Positions 52,101 through 64,000 of a DNA stretch of 64,000 bases are shown here, in pieces. Source of the DNA: Patiria miniata (Eukaryota > Echinodermata > Asteroidea > Valvatida > Asterinidae); assembly GCF_015706575.1 (NCBI RefSeq), contig NW_024037059.1:42073058-42137057 (forward strand), written 5' to 3'. Under the pieces are notes generated by a model, which was not told where the DNA came from, ran no database searches, and saw nothing but the letters and a program-made list of their open reading frames with translations. The translations under genes and the position numbers were made by a program. The stretch's first letter is position 1. Each line of letters starts with the position of its first letter.

Positions 52101-55100
52101 ATAAACAAGTGCGTAATTTAAATGATATCATTGGGCCTTAAATAGATCATAAAAGGCCTAATCTTTCTGCAATTTATTATTACTATCATCATTTTCATCG
52201 GACGTTATCATTATATACCCGCATCAAAATGCAACTTAGACGCCACTCTGGCCTGACGAGTCATCGTTTTATCTTTATTTTACGCTTCAAAACGAACTAG
52301 AACGATGCACTGCACTAAGTAAGAGCAAACAACATTAAGGTATACCTGTATCTTCTTGTACATTTTAGAGTTGATGGATAATGCAAACATTCTCCCCAGT
52401 TCGACTTATCTTATCACGAGAAAACGAGCCGTGTCATCGTGCACGGTCACCGTAGTGACGGGAATACTCGAGTGTTTAGAGAGATTGATAGTTACCCTGA
52501 ACAGCGATCTCTCGATGTTCTGACATCGGTTATAAACAGCCTGATGTTGCCGACTTTAGCTTGTGAATTAATCAGAGAACAATTTCTGTAATGGATGACC
52601 TGAAGCTTACCATCAATAATCGGTACACCGCACCGTAACAGATTGGGCCTATAGATACGCCTATAGGGAATCGGTTGAAGGCATAAGTCGAGTATTCCGA
52701 TTCAGGAGATACATGTAGAAACAACATGAACTCGCTCCGAAGACTATCGAGCAAAAGCAGCTTTGGTCGCTCGAAAAAGCTGGCCACACATGAAGAAGTG
52801 CAACTCATGCTCAGACCGCTACCAAGACGTAATCTGAGCAAAGACAAATGGGATACCTATGACTTACATGTCGGTGAATCTGACGACGAGGAATATGAGT
52901 GCCAGGTGGGTTACCTAAGGAGGAGTGCGAGCAATCGTTGATCAATGAAAGGATTGAACAATAATCAATAATCTATCCATTTATCGGTCATCATTGGTTC
53001 ATTTGGTTGTTATCTCACTGATAGCATTGCATATCATTGACTGTCCCCCTTGTTTTTTGTCTCAAATGCTGGACATCTAATTGGGCTGCTTATCAGTAAT
53101 AAGAATAACAAATAATCAATAATCTATGTATCAATCACTGCATTATCGGGAATTATTGTACTTTGTTATGATCGATCGTCAGATTGAGCAATAATCACTT
53201 GTTGCAATCGATGATTTTGCCTTCTTTTGATTGCATTGTGTTTGATTCAAAGATGGCAGCTCTTGGCAAGTACGATGAGTTTGTGCGGGTCTACAACGCC
53301 GACCCTAAGAGGCTGGCGTTTCGAGACAAGCAAGGGGCCGGGGCGTTGCATCACGCCGCCACCCGTAACAGAATCAATATCATGGAGTTTATCCTGCAGC
53401 TAGACGAGGGTAGGTTTAGGTATCAGTCTTCGAATTCATACTGTAATTTGTTTTGGACAAAACAAGTGATGAAAATCAACAAGGTTTTACATGACACAGA
53501 ATTAGACCTATAATTTCAAAGGTGTCCACAGACATTGCATAAAGTAGCTACAACCGGTATCAATAACAAACTGTGAACTTGACGAGTCAGGATCGAGACT
53601 GGACAAACGTTGAACGACTTCGTCGTCTATTTATTTTCCTAAAAACCACCAAAGTTGGTCTCACGATAAATATTGCTCTGTCACCTGCTATAATATTGAG
53701 CTTTTAGATACTGTACTCCGGCTATTTTTCACGTTGCCAATTTAGGCTTATTCTAAATTCTGGAAGCACATCATATATTAAATTTTACTCCAGGTAAGAC
53801 GTCTTTTGAATGTCAATAGATGCCTTTCAGTGTACTTGCAAATGATACTTACAGACATGTAGTTTAATTTGTTGAGTTCCGACAATTGTCCCTGCTAAGG
53901 CTAACTATTCTAAGAACTCTGAAAAGCGCGGGTTCTTCATCTGCTTTGATCAATCATCGACATGGCTTGTATGAAGTCACTACACGTTCAAGTTCACAAG
54001 CCAAGGTTACTGCTCACTCGTTATTGTTAGGCCATCGCGTGTCTTTTCTTTGCATTGATTTCCAACAAATCAGACGAAGTTTGGATCATTTCCTGCGCGG
54101 GAAAGCAGATTAGAAGGCAGCTGTTTACCTCACGTCTTGTTTAGTGAGCTTCAAGTTTGGCTCTGTACCCCATAGCAACATGAATTCAAATGGATTGACC
54201 TTCATTTATCTTAATATCGAAATCGATTGCATGACGCCATATTGTTTATTCATTCAAAACCCCGCGTCTGCCAAGTCTTTGCATCTGCTGCCATACAGGG
54301 ATAGATTTAATACTTGGACTGAATACTGATGAAACTAGATTGAAAAAAAAACCGCCTCGTTCCAAGTTAAATTTGCCTAGCAAATATATTGTAACGTTAG
54401 GATGATTGATATGAAGTCGTTTGATTAACGTTTACTAGCTGTGGGTTAGGGGCCTATCATTTTTAATGTTTTCATGTATGATTGGAGTTTAAGCTGAAGG
54501 ATAGCATTCAGTTTTAGAAAATTGAAGTATTAATTGCATTGCTGTAGTCTTTTCCGGCATGCAATCAGAAAAACCATGTTGATAAATAAATGAGTTCCCA
54601 AGCTGAAAATTCCATAATATTAATATTTAATTATTTTTTTCACGTTTTTGTTTTGCCTGAAATTTGTAAGAAAAAAAGAATGATTCTGGCCCTGGCATTT
54701 TACGGCATGCCCACGAATTTCTCATCCAAATCTATCATTCATAAGACTAGGCCGATTAGATGACAATTCGATATTTCCACTCATTTTCGTTTGACTGGTG
54801 ACTATTTTCTGTGTGTTTCTCTGCAGATATCAACATGACCGATGCTACAGGCAACACGCCGCTCCATCTGGCCGTTGAGCACGAACACCCAGAGGCCATC
54901 AACTTTCTCCTAGACCATGGCGCCTGCAGCACACGATTCAACAATAACAACATGGCGCCTATCCACCTAGCTGCAGACCGCAATAAAACAAAGGCTCTCG
55001 AGGTGAGGAATAAGTTTAATTTTGTTTGACGTCATGATCTTAATTTGTCCGTCAAAATTGAGTGGCAGCGCAGAGAGCAAAAAAACATGTTTTCATTGGG

Positions 55101-58100
55101 AATGACGTCACGAAATTTGGTGTATATGCAAAACGTGTACAGGGCGTTGTGACGTTGGGGGGGGGGGGGCATTAATGATACGTTTTGATCCGTCAGTTCT
55201 TCGCGTGAAGTGTCATGTTAGAGCAAAACCGAGGCTTAGAATCAATGCATTTGACCTTAGATTGCCACACGAAAGATAACACCACACGAAAGATTTTCCT
55301 CATTAAGAAAATGTTTTGCATTGGGCTCAGTACTTTTCCGCAATAAGCAGTACGTCACATTGACCGTGTAATGATTCAATGGCTATATTTCAGGCTTTGG
55401 TAAAGCGGCCAGACATAGATGTGAATTACCAGGGGGATCTTGGTCAAACTGCTCTTCATTTTGGCGCCATTAAAGACAACACCGAGGTCGCGAAGATACT
55501 TGTAAGTTGTAAACGTGCATTCTTATATAGCTTCGTCTTCTGTCTTCATGACCTTTGCAAGTTTTAAGAACGCATAATTTTTAAGGACTTGTTTTCTTCT
55601 TAATGAAATAGACAGATCAGAGATTCATGAAGATTTAGCTGTCTTAACATCTTAGTTTGCATGTCTTTCCCGTATCTTTTCAAAGGTATTAATTTCTACA
55701 TGTTTCCATGGTGACAAGCTGTTGTTCTATGTTTCTATGAAGTCATTTTAGTATCAATAAGAGATAAATATGTGCGACTGAGGAGAAAACAGATTGATAG
55801 AAAAGGCTCCATGTTGCTCCGCGCACATCAACCAACCAGGTCATCGTGGCGTGGGACAATATTACCGGGCCAATAAAAACATTTCAAGATCATCTCAGTT
55901 ACCTACTTAAGTATACAGCTCAATGCTACCATATCAGTGCAATCAGCTAAATCAAACACATGACCATCTCTACCCTCACAGGTATACCCACTCTCTTTTG
56001 AGTGGGGAAAAGCAATGAGTGACAAAGTGCCTTACCCAGGCTGGACTTGAACCCACAACCTGCAGAATTACCCATATTGACCTCCGAATAGTTACATTTC
56101 GAGAGTTAAACTTCTGAATGTTATTTCATTATGCAGCTCGGTACGCCAAACATGAATCCGTGTGTTAGAGATAACAACGACGTACACGCCATGCATGCTG
56201 CAGCTACGCACGGTTCGGCTGGAGTCCTCGATCTTCTGATTTCATTCTGTGAGTGCAGGTGGGATACGTTGGAATGGGTGGAGTTGGGTTGGGTTGTGCT
56301 GGGGGGGGGGTCTGTTTTTGCATTTAATAGGCGACGTTGAACAAAAGATAGATGACAATAGGGTCCCCAATTCCCGAGAGGTCCCCAACTTGGATTCGTG
56401 TACAAAACATATGGGATGTCTTCCTAAAAAGTTCAAGTACAAACGAAAGAGGGACAATAGGGGGCCCCCGATTTTAGGCAAATACACACTTGTGTGGGTT
56501 GGTTTGGGTCGGGTTGGGTCGACTTTGGGTTGGGTTGCGTTGGGTTAGCCTTGGTTTGGGGATTAATTTTGTTTTTTTTGGGGGGGGGAGTGAAGAGAGT
56601 CCTAGCAGGAGTACAATTAATTTTGGTTAACGTTTGACTTCATGGTTCTTATTTTGCCCCTTTTACAGATAGTGAAGGTAGCATCAGTGATAAGGCCTTA
56701 GCGTTCATCGACAGAGAAGGGAACACAGCTCTTCATAGCGCCGTCAATAGCGGTGACTTTGCGGCCGTCAAATTGTGCCTTAAGTACGGGGCTCGCATCG
56801 ATGTGCGACAGGTTATCAAATGCAAGGTGAGATCGAAAGGACTCAATTAATTGTCATAATTCGGTTTAAAATTGAGTATCACAATTTCTGCGCACTTTTC
56901 CACATACAGCGTTTGATTACGCTATTTGGTGCTAAACCATTACTCGTCTGTTCCTAAAACAGTTTAATCAGGGAAAACCAATTTTGACCAATGCGTGATG
57001 TAAACTGGTGTTTGACATCTGCATTCCTTTATCAGGCTTAAAGCTTATGACCCCTTTACTGAATGTGCAAGTAAAGACACGATGCTGTATTTGGTTCTGC
57101 ATAAGGCGCATGATCGATCTATGGAACGATTGGAACAGGGAATCAGTTGTAATTCCTTTCATCTCTCTCTTGTCTTTAGGGTGAACAGGCCACCCCACTC
57201 CACCTTGCCTGCACACAGGGCTCCCTCGATATCGTCAAACTCATGCTGTCCACGCGGCAGAAGGACAAGGACACAGCCCTCAACGTTCCAGACTGCCAAC
57301 AACAGTTGCCTCTCCACAGGTATGAGCACCTTGTGATAGTATAGTTCTCGGCTTCCCCTCATATCCTCTTCGGTTGCCTCTTGATTCGATCTAAGCGTCT
57401 CTTGTTTATACCATTAATGTGCATACTTTGCGTTGAAATATGTGGCCAACTTTGACTTTAAAAAATAAATATCAAGTCAAGAGCTTGTTGTCAGAAGCCT
57501 CGATTCGCGCATGCTGCAAACGAATGGATTGACTTGACAGGAAGGCAAATGTGTGCCCTAGTTGTCATCGGAAGTCGAACTAATCAGTGATTTAAAATTA
57601 AATTTTCATTTTCTAATTTTGAGGTGTATTAATGTTACTTTCTGTTTTATTATTTATTATCTTGTACACACAGAGCTGCCATGTTTGACCATTCCGAAAT
57701 CGTCGAGTATCTCCTGCAACAGGTAATAAATTTCGAACAAATATAATCAAATGACTGTCTTAATGTGGCAATTTACCGTGGTACATCATGATCGGAGACG
57801 AATCATCGGTAACAAAATATGCAGGCAGACAGTAGAACTGCGGACTGCAGCCTATGTTGTCTGCATGTCTTTTTATCCGCCACTCTTGACGTCTTCTTCT
57901 ACCCGGTTTTCAGGGCAGTTACATCGATGCCCAGGACAAGAACCAGCGGACGCCGCTACTCTTGGCCACTCAGCGAAGCAGCTGGCGGTCCGTCCTACTA
58001 CTCCTTGAGAGAGGAGCCGACGTCACGGTGACCGACTGCGAAGGCAGGAACGTCTTGCACCTGATTGTGTTGTACGGGGGATCCTTGGAGATGCTGGGCA

Positions 58101-61100
58101 GAGAATTCTTTAAGGTTTTTATACTGAGAGTTACGTTAGCTGTATATCATATACCATCGAGAAGTGCAAAAAATGCTCATAGGTTTCTATTTATTCATTA
58201 GAATCAAGACAATACGGACAACTTCAATAAATTGTATACCTCTTTGCCTCCACAGGCAATTCCAGTTCCATTTAAGTACGAGGAGGATGGGCTATTTCCT
58301 CATTTTAGTCACGATTGTTATCCACAGAGGCCCGAAGCAGCAATACTCCTGAACCATGCGGACAGCTCTGGTTGCACCCCAATGCACTACGCTACCAGAG
58401 AGGGCTGCATTAAAGCTGTCCAGGGTCTGATGGAGCTAGGAGCCACGGTCAACCTCAAGAACAAAGACAAGCAATCACCACTACACTTTGCGGCAAGGTC
58501 AGTTTGTTGGTGAATCTTGCAGTTGAAAGGCTGCCTTCTTTGTTGCACATTTGTTTAGAACTATTATGAGATACTCACTTGATGTCTTATGGAAAACTTA
58601 AGGAGGCATCTTCTAGCCTTTCTACCTTCTCCGGACAGACTGCTACATCCTTTAGAGAATGCTTGTGGCTTTTCTTGTAAGATCTTGTTTTTTCTCTGTC
58701 CTTGAGGTTAAACTCACTCTCCATTCCTTTTTTTAAGGTACGGAAGGTTCAACACCTGCAAGCAGCTTCTGGATAGCAACATCGGGCCGAACATCATTAA
58801 TGAGACAGATAGTGAAGGGATGACGGCCTTACATATCGCCTCCTGGTTCGGTCATTATAGAGTGGTCAAGCTGCTCATGTTCAAGGGAGCTCTGCTTCAC
58901 AAGTGAGACCTCTCAACATCCTTTTGTATGTCTGTCTTTCAAAGTCAATGGGAGTCACCATCGCAATGCTCCTCGTTTGAAGTGTGTGGTACAATCAAGT
59001 CTTCGCGGCTTGTCCAGATGTCAATCGCATTTCAATTCATATGTCACCGTTTGAAACTGTAGAAAATACACTCATTTGTAATTGTTCATACTTTTTATGG
59101 ACCTGTGACTTCACTTGTGATTTGATATTTGTGATTTCTTGATTTTGACCCTCAAGCAGTTCTGTTTTCCAATTATGGCTCAGTGCCGTTTCTTTTTTTT
59201 TCTGCCACAGACTTAGTTTATTTCGAAGTGAATTCCTTTTCTCGGTGCTAAAATGCCTTGTTATCACTGTCATCGCTTTTTATTATAAGGGACCATAACG
59301 GACGCTCACCAATGCACCTGGCAGCGATGGAAGACTACACAAACACGATGGACGTGTTGCACGCTGTTCACAGTCACTTGATTAACTGGAAAGACGACGA
59401 CGAGGTACTAGACTTAAACTGTTTCTCTATGCGTCACATCAGTGACGTAACTGATGGAGGGGCGTCATATGGGCCATGGGGGAAGGCAGAGGCCCCTATC
59501 GAGGCCTGTCCCCAGTTGTTTCCCCTTCAACCCACTCTGCATTGAGGCTGTCCCTAGTGCCCTATTCCCTGCAAAATGAACGCTATAGTTACGTCACTGC
59601 TATATCCGTATAAGTTAGTGTCCCCAATATAAAAATAGAATTATTGTGAAGCGATATTGGAGGAGTGACTGAACAATTTCGCTGTGGTGTACGTTTTACT
59701 TTGGTATGCTGATTTGTTTTCATTATTGATTTATGTAGAACACGGCTTTTCATCTAGCAGCGGTAGAAGGCAAAGCCAACGCCGTCGTGTTCTTGCTCGA
59801 CCACGGCGCTGAAGTCAAGAGGAACAAGAACAATCAGACGGTCATGGACGTCACCATAGAGGCACATAATAAAGACGTAGCTTTGGCCATCATTGCCCAT
59901 GAAAGGTGAGGGTTTTCAGAATAAGTGCAGGAAACCTTCAGAGTTTTGCTAATGCTCATGTGGAGTAGAAGTTGAAGTGTTTGTTGACTAACATGTAAGT
60001 GTTTTTCAAGTCTGATCCGCTTCAGAAAACATTTCAGTTTGTTTCTTTCCTTGTGAACCTTGCAAAGTTTGACGGATCTCGTGAAAGAAGAACCCAAAGT
60101 TTCACGCAAATTACCACAAGTATTTAATAAGCAAACATGATAGCAGGGGTTTATTTTGTGTGAAAAAGCGAGGCTTGGGGCGTTTTGATGATGATTTTAA
60201 TTTAGGTATCGAATTTGAGTTTATTTCTAGGTGGCATGAGGTGATGATGCCTGACTCGAACACGAGGCCACACATGTTAGGTCTCGTGGAACACATGCCT
60301 GAAGTGGCGCTGGTGAGTAGGCCTACGTGTACATTTTACGGACCACTTTGGTTTTGAGTCTGTATGTTTCATGACATTATTGTTGAATATCAGAATATTA
60401 TATTCATAAGGATGTTTTTGCTATTCATTCACTCAGTATTTTCCTAATAAGTTGTTCTGTTTCCTTAAAGATTAAACTTGTCACAGGCCGAACGTTGTTC
60501 CACACAAAAAAATTAAGTAATTATTAAATTTGTTTTGTTTAATCTTCAGACAGTGCTTGATCGAAGCGAGAATGCAGTTGATCACGGTAGACTTCAATGC
60601 AGAGGGGTAAGATGAATCTAAAATGACTCTGTACATATGTAACTTGAAGTCATCAATTAGTCAATTTATCAACTGATCTACCTTTCTTTTTTTCAGTATT
60701 CGTACGACTTCCGGTACCTTCAATGCAGTTCGCAGTTGCAGCAGAATTTTACCGATGACAAGACGGCGTATGTGCCTCTGCTGGTCCTAAACGTAAACTC
60801 ATTGTTTTTAATCACCAGTTATAAATACTTCCAAGTTTAGTTGTCTTTTCTCTCCCTTTTTTTTTTTTTTTAAATGTGTAACCAACACAGTGTTTTAAGG
60901 ATCGTCAGTAGGTAAATGGCATGACGTAGCCTTCATTAAATTTTGTTTGGTTTCTGAATTTCCGCCCCACAGACAATGGTAAAATTCAACCGCATAAAAC
61001 TACTGTCACACCCCGTGTGCGTTAACTACTTGTCGTTAAAATGGTAAGCATGATTCTTGTTATTTGTTTAATTGTTCTTTCTTAATGGCGCCCAATGTTT

Positions 61101-63917
61101 TCATGTTTTTACTTGTCATATCTTTAAAAAAAAACACCTTCAATGAAATGTCTGCTTGAACTGACCTATATAACGCATTCCCTTAAGTCGTAACACTTAT
61201 TGCGTGTTTCTTTTTAAACAGGAATGCTTACGGGCGAACCTACCACGTATTAAACATCTTTCTCTACCTGTTTTTCCTGGCGTTCCTAACTATGTTCATA
61301 TGGCACACCGTTCCCCTACAACACCTTAAATCCAGCCACGCCAACGACTCGTGTGCGGTCCAGGAACATTCAGCTGAACCTCAAGAGGTATAGGTTTAGC
61401 TTGTTATTCCCTCATCTGATTTGTGATGAACGGTATAGATGATTATGAGTTCAAACTTTCTTAACTTGCGAATTAACTTGTGATGTCTTGATTAAACCTT
61501 TGCCCTAGCTGTGTGGCCTGAAATAGGAAATATTTTTTCACTCGTCGTCTTGTAAGGAGCCTTATTACTTTGTGGTAATTCATTAAACAGACGCCTGCAC
61601 TGATACACGAAGTAAGCAAGTGGATCCTGGCTTGGTACGCAGGGCTCTGCATCCTAAAAGAAGTAGCACAGATGATTCATCAGGTGAGATATTTTGTATG
61701 AGGATAAAACGGCTTTGGCCGACTCAGCTCAATATTTTTATTCAGACTACTTGAGAAGCCACATTTATTACTCTTTTGCATTCTAGGAGTCATAACAAGG
61801 AACTTATCTCGAACCGACAACTCTATCTCTTTGGCTCTTTTGACGAAACTGATGATACAAGCAATAGTTTTGTTATCGTGTTTTTAAAAGAAGCATTGAT
61901 GATCGCTTTGTTTTAAAGAAAATAACAAATGTAGGTATACCATTATCTTTTTTTCTTTCTTTCTTTATTCCACAGAGGCAAAAATATTTCAAGGAGGCCA
62001 ACAATGTCATCGAATGGGTGTTGTACGTCTCCACATTGCTCTATGTCTGCCCGTTCTTTGTGGACATCTACTTGTACGAATTGTCCTGGCAGACGCCTTT
62101 CGGTGCAGTTGCTGCCTTTCTGGCCTGGTTCAACTTTCTGCTGTACTTGCAGAGGTACGAACACCATTTTCATTTTCACCCCAGAGGGATTCCAACCTGG
62201 GTCGGAGAGATCGGATGCAGAAGAAACGAATACCTGCATCGTTAATCTGATGTCATTTTACAAAAAAAACGTGAACAATGTCAATACTCTAAACATCACT
62301 CGAATGTCAGATTGGCACATTAGGATCAAGCCGAAGTGCAAAACGTAAAAAAAAAAGAATCGATTCTATCGTCTATAATCACTTCTTCTACAGATTCGAC
62401 ATATTCGGTATTTACGTGGTCATGTTCCTGGAGATTCTACGGACCCTTGTCCAGGTTCTCTTCGTCTTCTCCATCCTATTCATCGCCTTTGGCCTCACCT
62501 TCTTCATGCTACTTTCGCAAGAGGTAAGAATCGATTCGTAATTTATCGATTCTTGCATCCATTAGTGCTCACAGTGTTGTTAAGGAAACTTTAATAGTTC
62601 ATTTAGGGCGTTGTGGCAAGTAGGCGGCGTTTGTAAAATTCGTTCAATACGGTGACTTTGTGTTCCAGTCATGGTTGCCTCTTTGAAAGTCGCCATTTCA
62701 GACGAAATGAAGATACCTGTGTTTAAAAAATGGTTTCTGCAGGATGTTTAGTTTTCTCAAAGAAGAGAAATTAGGTTATGAGATACGGTTCTGCACTTAG
62801 ACTGGGATATGTTCTGTCATGAGTATGAAATTATGATTACGGTAACACCATGTCGAACTTGATCTCTTTTGGGGAGGTGTGTGGTTCTGAAAAGAAACGG
62901 TTGGTTGTAAAACTCACTACTTACAAGACCTAAGCAAATATCATTGATCCTCTGAATTGTGTAGCAGCAATACCTCCATGAGTGATGAGATTTTTTTCTG
63001 ATGTTCCTTCTTCAGGCAAACAAAGCCCACGCCACGCCCATTATGTCATTGTTCCGTGTATGCACAGCTCTGATGCTGGGAGAGTTAGACTACATCAACT
63101 CCTTCGTGGAGCCTGCCTCGGACTGTGATTCCAACACCATGCCTCATCCAGAAATTACCTTCATCTTCCTCTTCACATGCGTCTTGCTGCTCCCTGTTCT
63201 GCTGATGAACTTGTTGGTGAGTAAAAAAATATATATTTGAAGAAATACTGATCGACAAGAAAGCTGTCTTGTAGACGGGTTGTGTTCAGGGTCCGACGAG
63301 TGAACTGGAAAATGAGATGATAAAGTACGGAGCATGACAAAATTAGACGCTGTGATTTGAACTCTTAGGCTTTTGGGTTGCATCTGACGTAGCGAGGTAT
63401 ACTTTGCAAATTATGCTTGCAGCCTTTCATGCAATCTGTACATTTTGCGAGTGAGTTATAATACACTGGTCAATTCAGAAGGTAATCAAATTAATTTACT
63501 ATTCATAGTTTTAATCTGATAGGCATCACAAGTTGACACAAATCAAATCGCAAGTTTAGTCGCAAGTCAAACTGTTCAGATGAACTGTTAGAAAAGTCCT
63601 TCCGTTGTCACTGTTAATCCATGAGCAATTATAATAATCTTACACTTCCCCTTTGACTTGCCTTGTGATTGTCTTGAGAATGACTTGGTGAAAACTCTGC
63701 AAATGTGTGGTTATTTTCCACATTTATCCCTTTTCAGATCGGTTTGGCCGTAGGTGACATCGCCGAGGTTCAGTACAATGCGCGCATGAAGCGCCTAGCC
63801 ATGCAGGTGGAGTTACACACGGACCTCGAGCACAAGCTACCCAAGCGAATCTTGGAGTACGGAGAGAAGGATCATCTGATAGTCAAACCTCACTGCAGGA
63901 AGAGATTTCTGACAAGG
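48957..63917 (+). CDS. TRPA1: TRPA1 cation channel, 3' end beyond the window
   Basis: The exons are: first exon 48957-49196 or 52726-52905, then 53253-53409, 54827-55002, 55394-55501, 56137-56248, 56669-56826, 57180-57319, 57674-57722, 57914-58114, 58328-58497, 58738-58902, 59290-59404, 59739-59905, 60231-60312, 60550-60606, 60697-60792, 60973-61043, 61222-61387, 61591-61683, 61976-62154, 62394-62523, 63016-63216 and 63738-63917. With the 52726 exon these give 1051 residues, all phases consistent. There are about 17 ankyrin repeats (residues about 61-640), a pre-S1 linker, S1-S6 with a pore loop, and the TRPA1-specific stretch IGLAVGDIAEVQ to MQVELHT after S6. TRPA1 is a plasma-membrane Ca2+-permeable channel gated by irritants, heat or other stimuli, depending on species. 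Human TRPA1 has 1119 residues, so roughly 70 C-terminal residues are off the edge. A weak donor (gttttt) follows exon 57914-58114. Confidence 0.95.
49197..49780. repeat. Minisatellite of about 54-bp units at the TRPA1 first-intron donor
   Basis: About eleven units of the form gtaagttataccaaacacaa, then atagtgattccatcatgtaa, then atacaccaa. The array begins exactly at the splice donor of exon 48957-49196, and most units carry a gtaagt-like motif at their junction. Confidence 0.88.
49781..52725. other. TRPA1 intron between the two candidate first exons
   Basis: No further coding exon was recognised. The sequence must hold the promoter of candidate exon B if that exon is used, but no clear core promoter motif is visible. 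Confidence 0.4.
52726..52905 (+). CDS. TRPA1: Alternative first coding exon of TRPA1 (candidate B)
   Basis: ATG 52726 opens 60 codons rich in Ser, Arg and Lys (MNSLRRLSSKSSFGRSKK) and then acidic (GESDDEEYECQ). The exon ends at gtgggt (52906) in phase 0, the same phase as candidate A, so either can splice to 53253. The upstream stretch has stops in frame, so it must begin a transcript or follow a noncoding leader. Confidence 0.65.
53253..59905 (+). CDS. TRPA1: TRPA1 ankyrin-repeat exons
   Basis: Twelve exons encode the ankyrin solenoid. Repeats are recognisable by their T-P-L-H-like cores: GALHHAA, NTPLHLAV, APIHLAA, TALHFGA, HAMHAAA, NTALHSAV, TPLHLAC, LPLHRAA, TPLLLAT, NVLHLIV, TPMHYAT, SPLHFAA, TALHIAS, SPMHLAA and NTAFHLAA, with a degenerate first and last repeat. 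About 17 repeats matches the 16-18 of other TRPA1 channels. The repeats form the cytoplasmic stalk that couples stimuli to the pore. Confidence 0.92.
55975..56092 (-). repeat. Possible tRNA-derived SINE fragment
   Basis: Minus-strand ggttgtgggttcaagtccag fits a B box (GGTTCRANNCC) with part of a T arm. It lies in the TRPA1 intron before exon 56137. No intact tRNA fold is visible. Confidence 0.35.
56265..56550. repeat. G-rich (GGGTT)-type low-complexity DNA
   Basis: Two clusters of TTGGG/GGGTT units (56265-56310 and 56495-56550), with poly-G runs at 56300-56309 and about 56580-56588, all in one TRPA1 intron. Confidence 0.7.
60231..61043 (+). CDS. TRPA1: TRPA1 pre-S1 linker (reactive-cysteine region)
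   Basis: Exons 60231-60312, 60550-60606, 60697-60792 and 60973-61043 encode the linker where mammalian TRPA1 is covalently modified by electrophiles. The anchors YDFRYLQC and HPVC...LKW align well with the human protein. By this alignment the human C665, C703 and K710 counterparts are present, as is C651 (in LQCRG). The C621, C633 and C641 counterparts are Arg (in NTRP), Val (in MPEV) and Ser (in LDRS). Confidence 0.85.
61222..63917 (+). CDS. TRPA1: TRPA1 transmembrane, pore and proximal C-terminal exons
   Basis: S1 (VLNIFLYLFFLAFLTMFIW) is in exon 61222-61387, S2 in 61591-61683, and S3 with most of S4 in 61976-62154, ending FNFLLYLQR. The S4-S5 linker and S5 are in 62394-62523. The pore helix, filter and S6 are in 63016-63216, with filter sequence MLGELDY. 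The TRP-like helix and QVELHT segment are in 63738-63917. The last exon has a donor gtaaga at 63918. If it is read through, the frame continues 18 codons to a stop at 63972-63974, so the true end is expected in later exons outside the window. Confidence 0.93.
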
Positions 63918-64000
63918 GTAAGAGAGATAAGGAGGTTTGGGGTGCAACCACTCACCCTCAAACAAAAGTAGAAAATGGAGAGGAATAAACGAAATTAATT

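Overview
This is animal nuclear DNA: AT-rich, with long introns, GT/AG splice sites and many simple and transposon-like repeats. I could join the exons of three large plus-strand genes by reading frame and splice phase. They are an SRCR-domain membrane receptor (6169-20892), a Src-related tyrosine kinase (coding 27723-38403) and a TRPA1 channel (48957 or 52726 to beyond 63917, running off the right edge). A multi-SRCR/sushi receptor, a Frk/Src42A-type kinase and frequent poly-G/C runs with foldback elements fit an invertebrate deuterostome. An echinoderm such as a sea star is my best guess, but this is inference and the species cannot be fixed from the sequence.

Layout. 1-6168 has no gene I can support. 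6169-20892 holds 18 coding exons for a 1129-residue protein: signal peptide, nine SRCR domains, one sushi domain, one membrane span and a short tail without tyrosine. Its 5.4-kb first intron carries a 5'-truncated Ty3/gypsy-type retroelement on the minus strand (integrase at 8597-10108). 20893-27722 is 3' UTR plus intergenic sequence and probably the kinase promoter or a 5' leader exon. 27723-38403 holds 11 coding exons for a 563-residue kinase with a myristoylation signal, a basic and glycine-rich N-terminus, SH3, SH2 and kinase domains, and a tail that stops one residue after its tyrosine. Its first coding intron contains a 1.3-kb foldback element. 38404-48956 is 3' UTR and about 9 kb of gene-free DNA with two MITE-like inverted-repeat elements. 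48957-63917 is TRPA1, with two candidate first coding exons that both end in phase 0, about 17 ankyrin repeats, six membrane segments, a pore and the start of the C-terminal domain. About 1051 residues lie in the window.

The three genes are not an operon and have no obvious shared pathway. The receptor suggests innate recognition or adhesion, the kinase works at the inner membrane, and TRPA1 is a sensory cation channel. I found no demonstrably new system. The strongest leads are: TRPA1 with two alternative first exons, one followed directly by a minisatellite that repeats donor-like GTAAGT motifs; TRPA1 lacking the counterparts of two of the three classic electrophile-sensing cysteines; the kinase with a clipped C-terminal tail; and the SRCR gene mixing one-exon and split SRCR domains.
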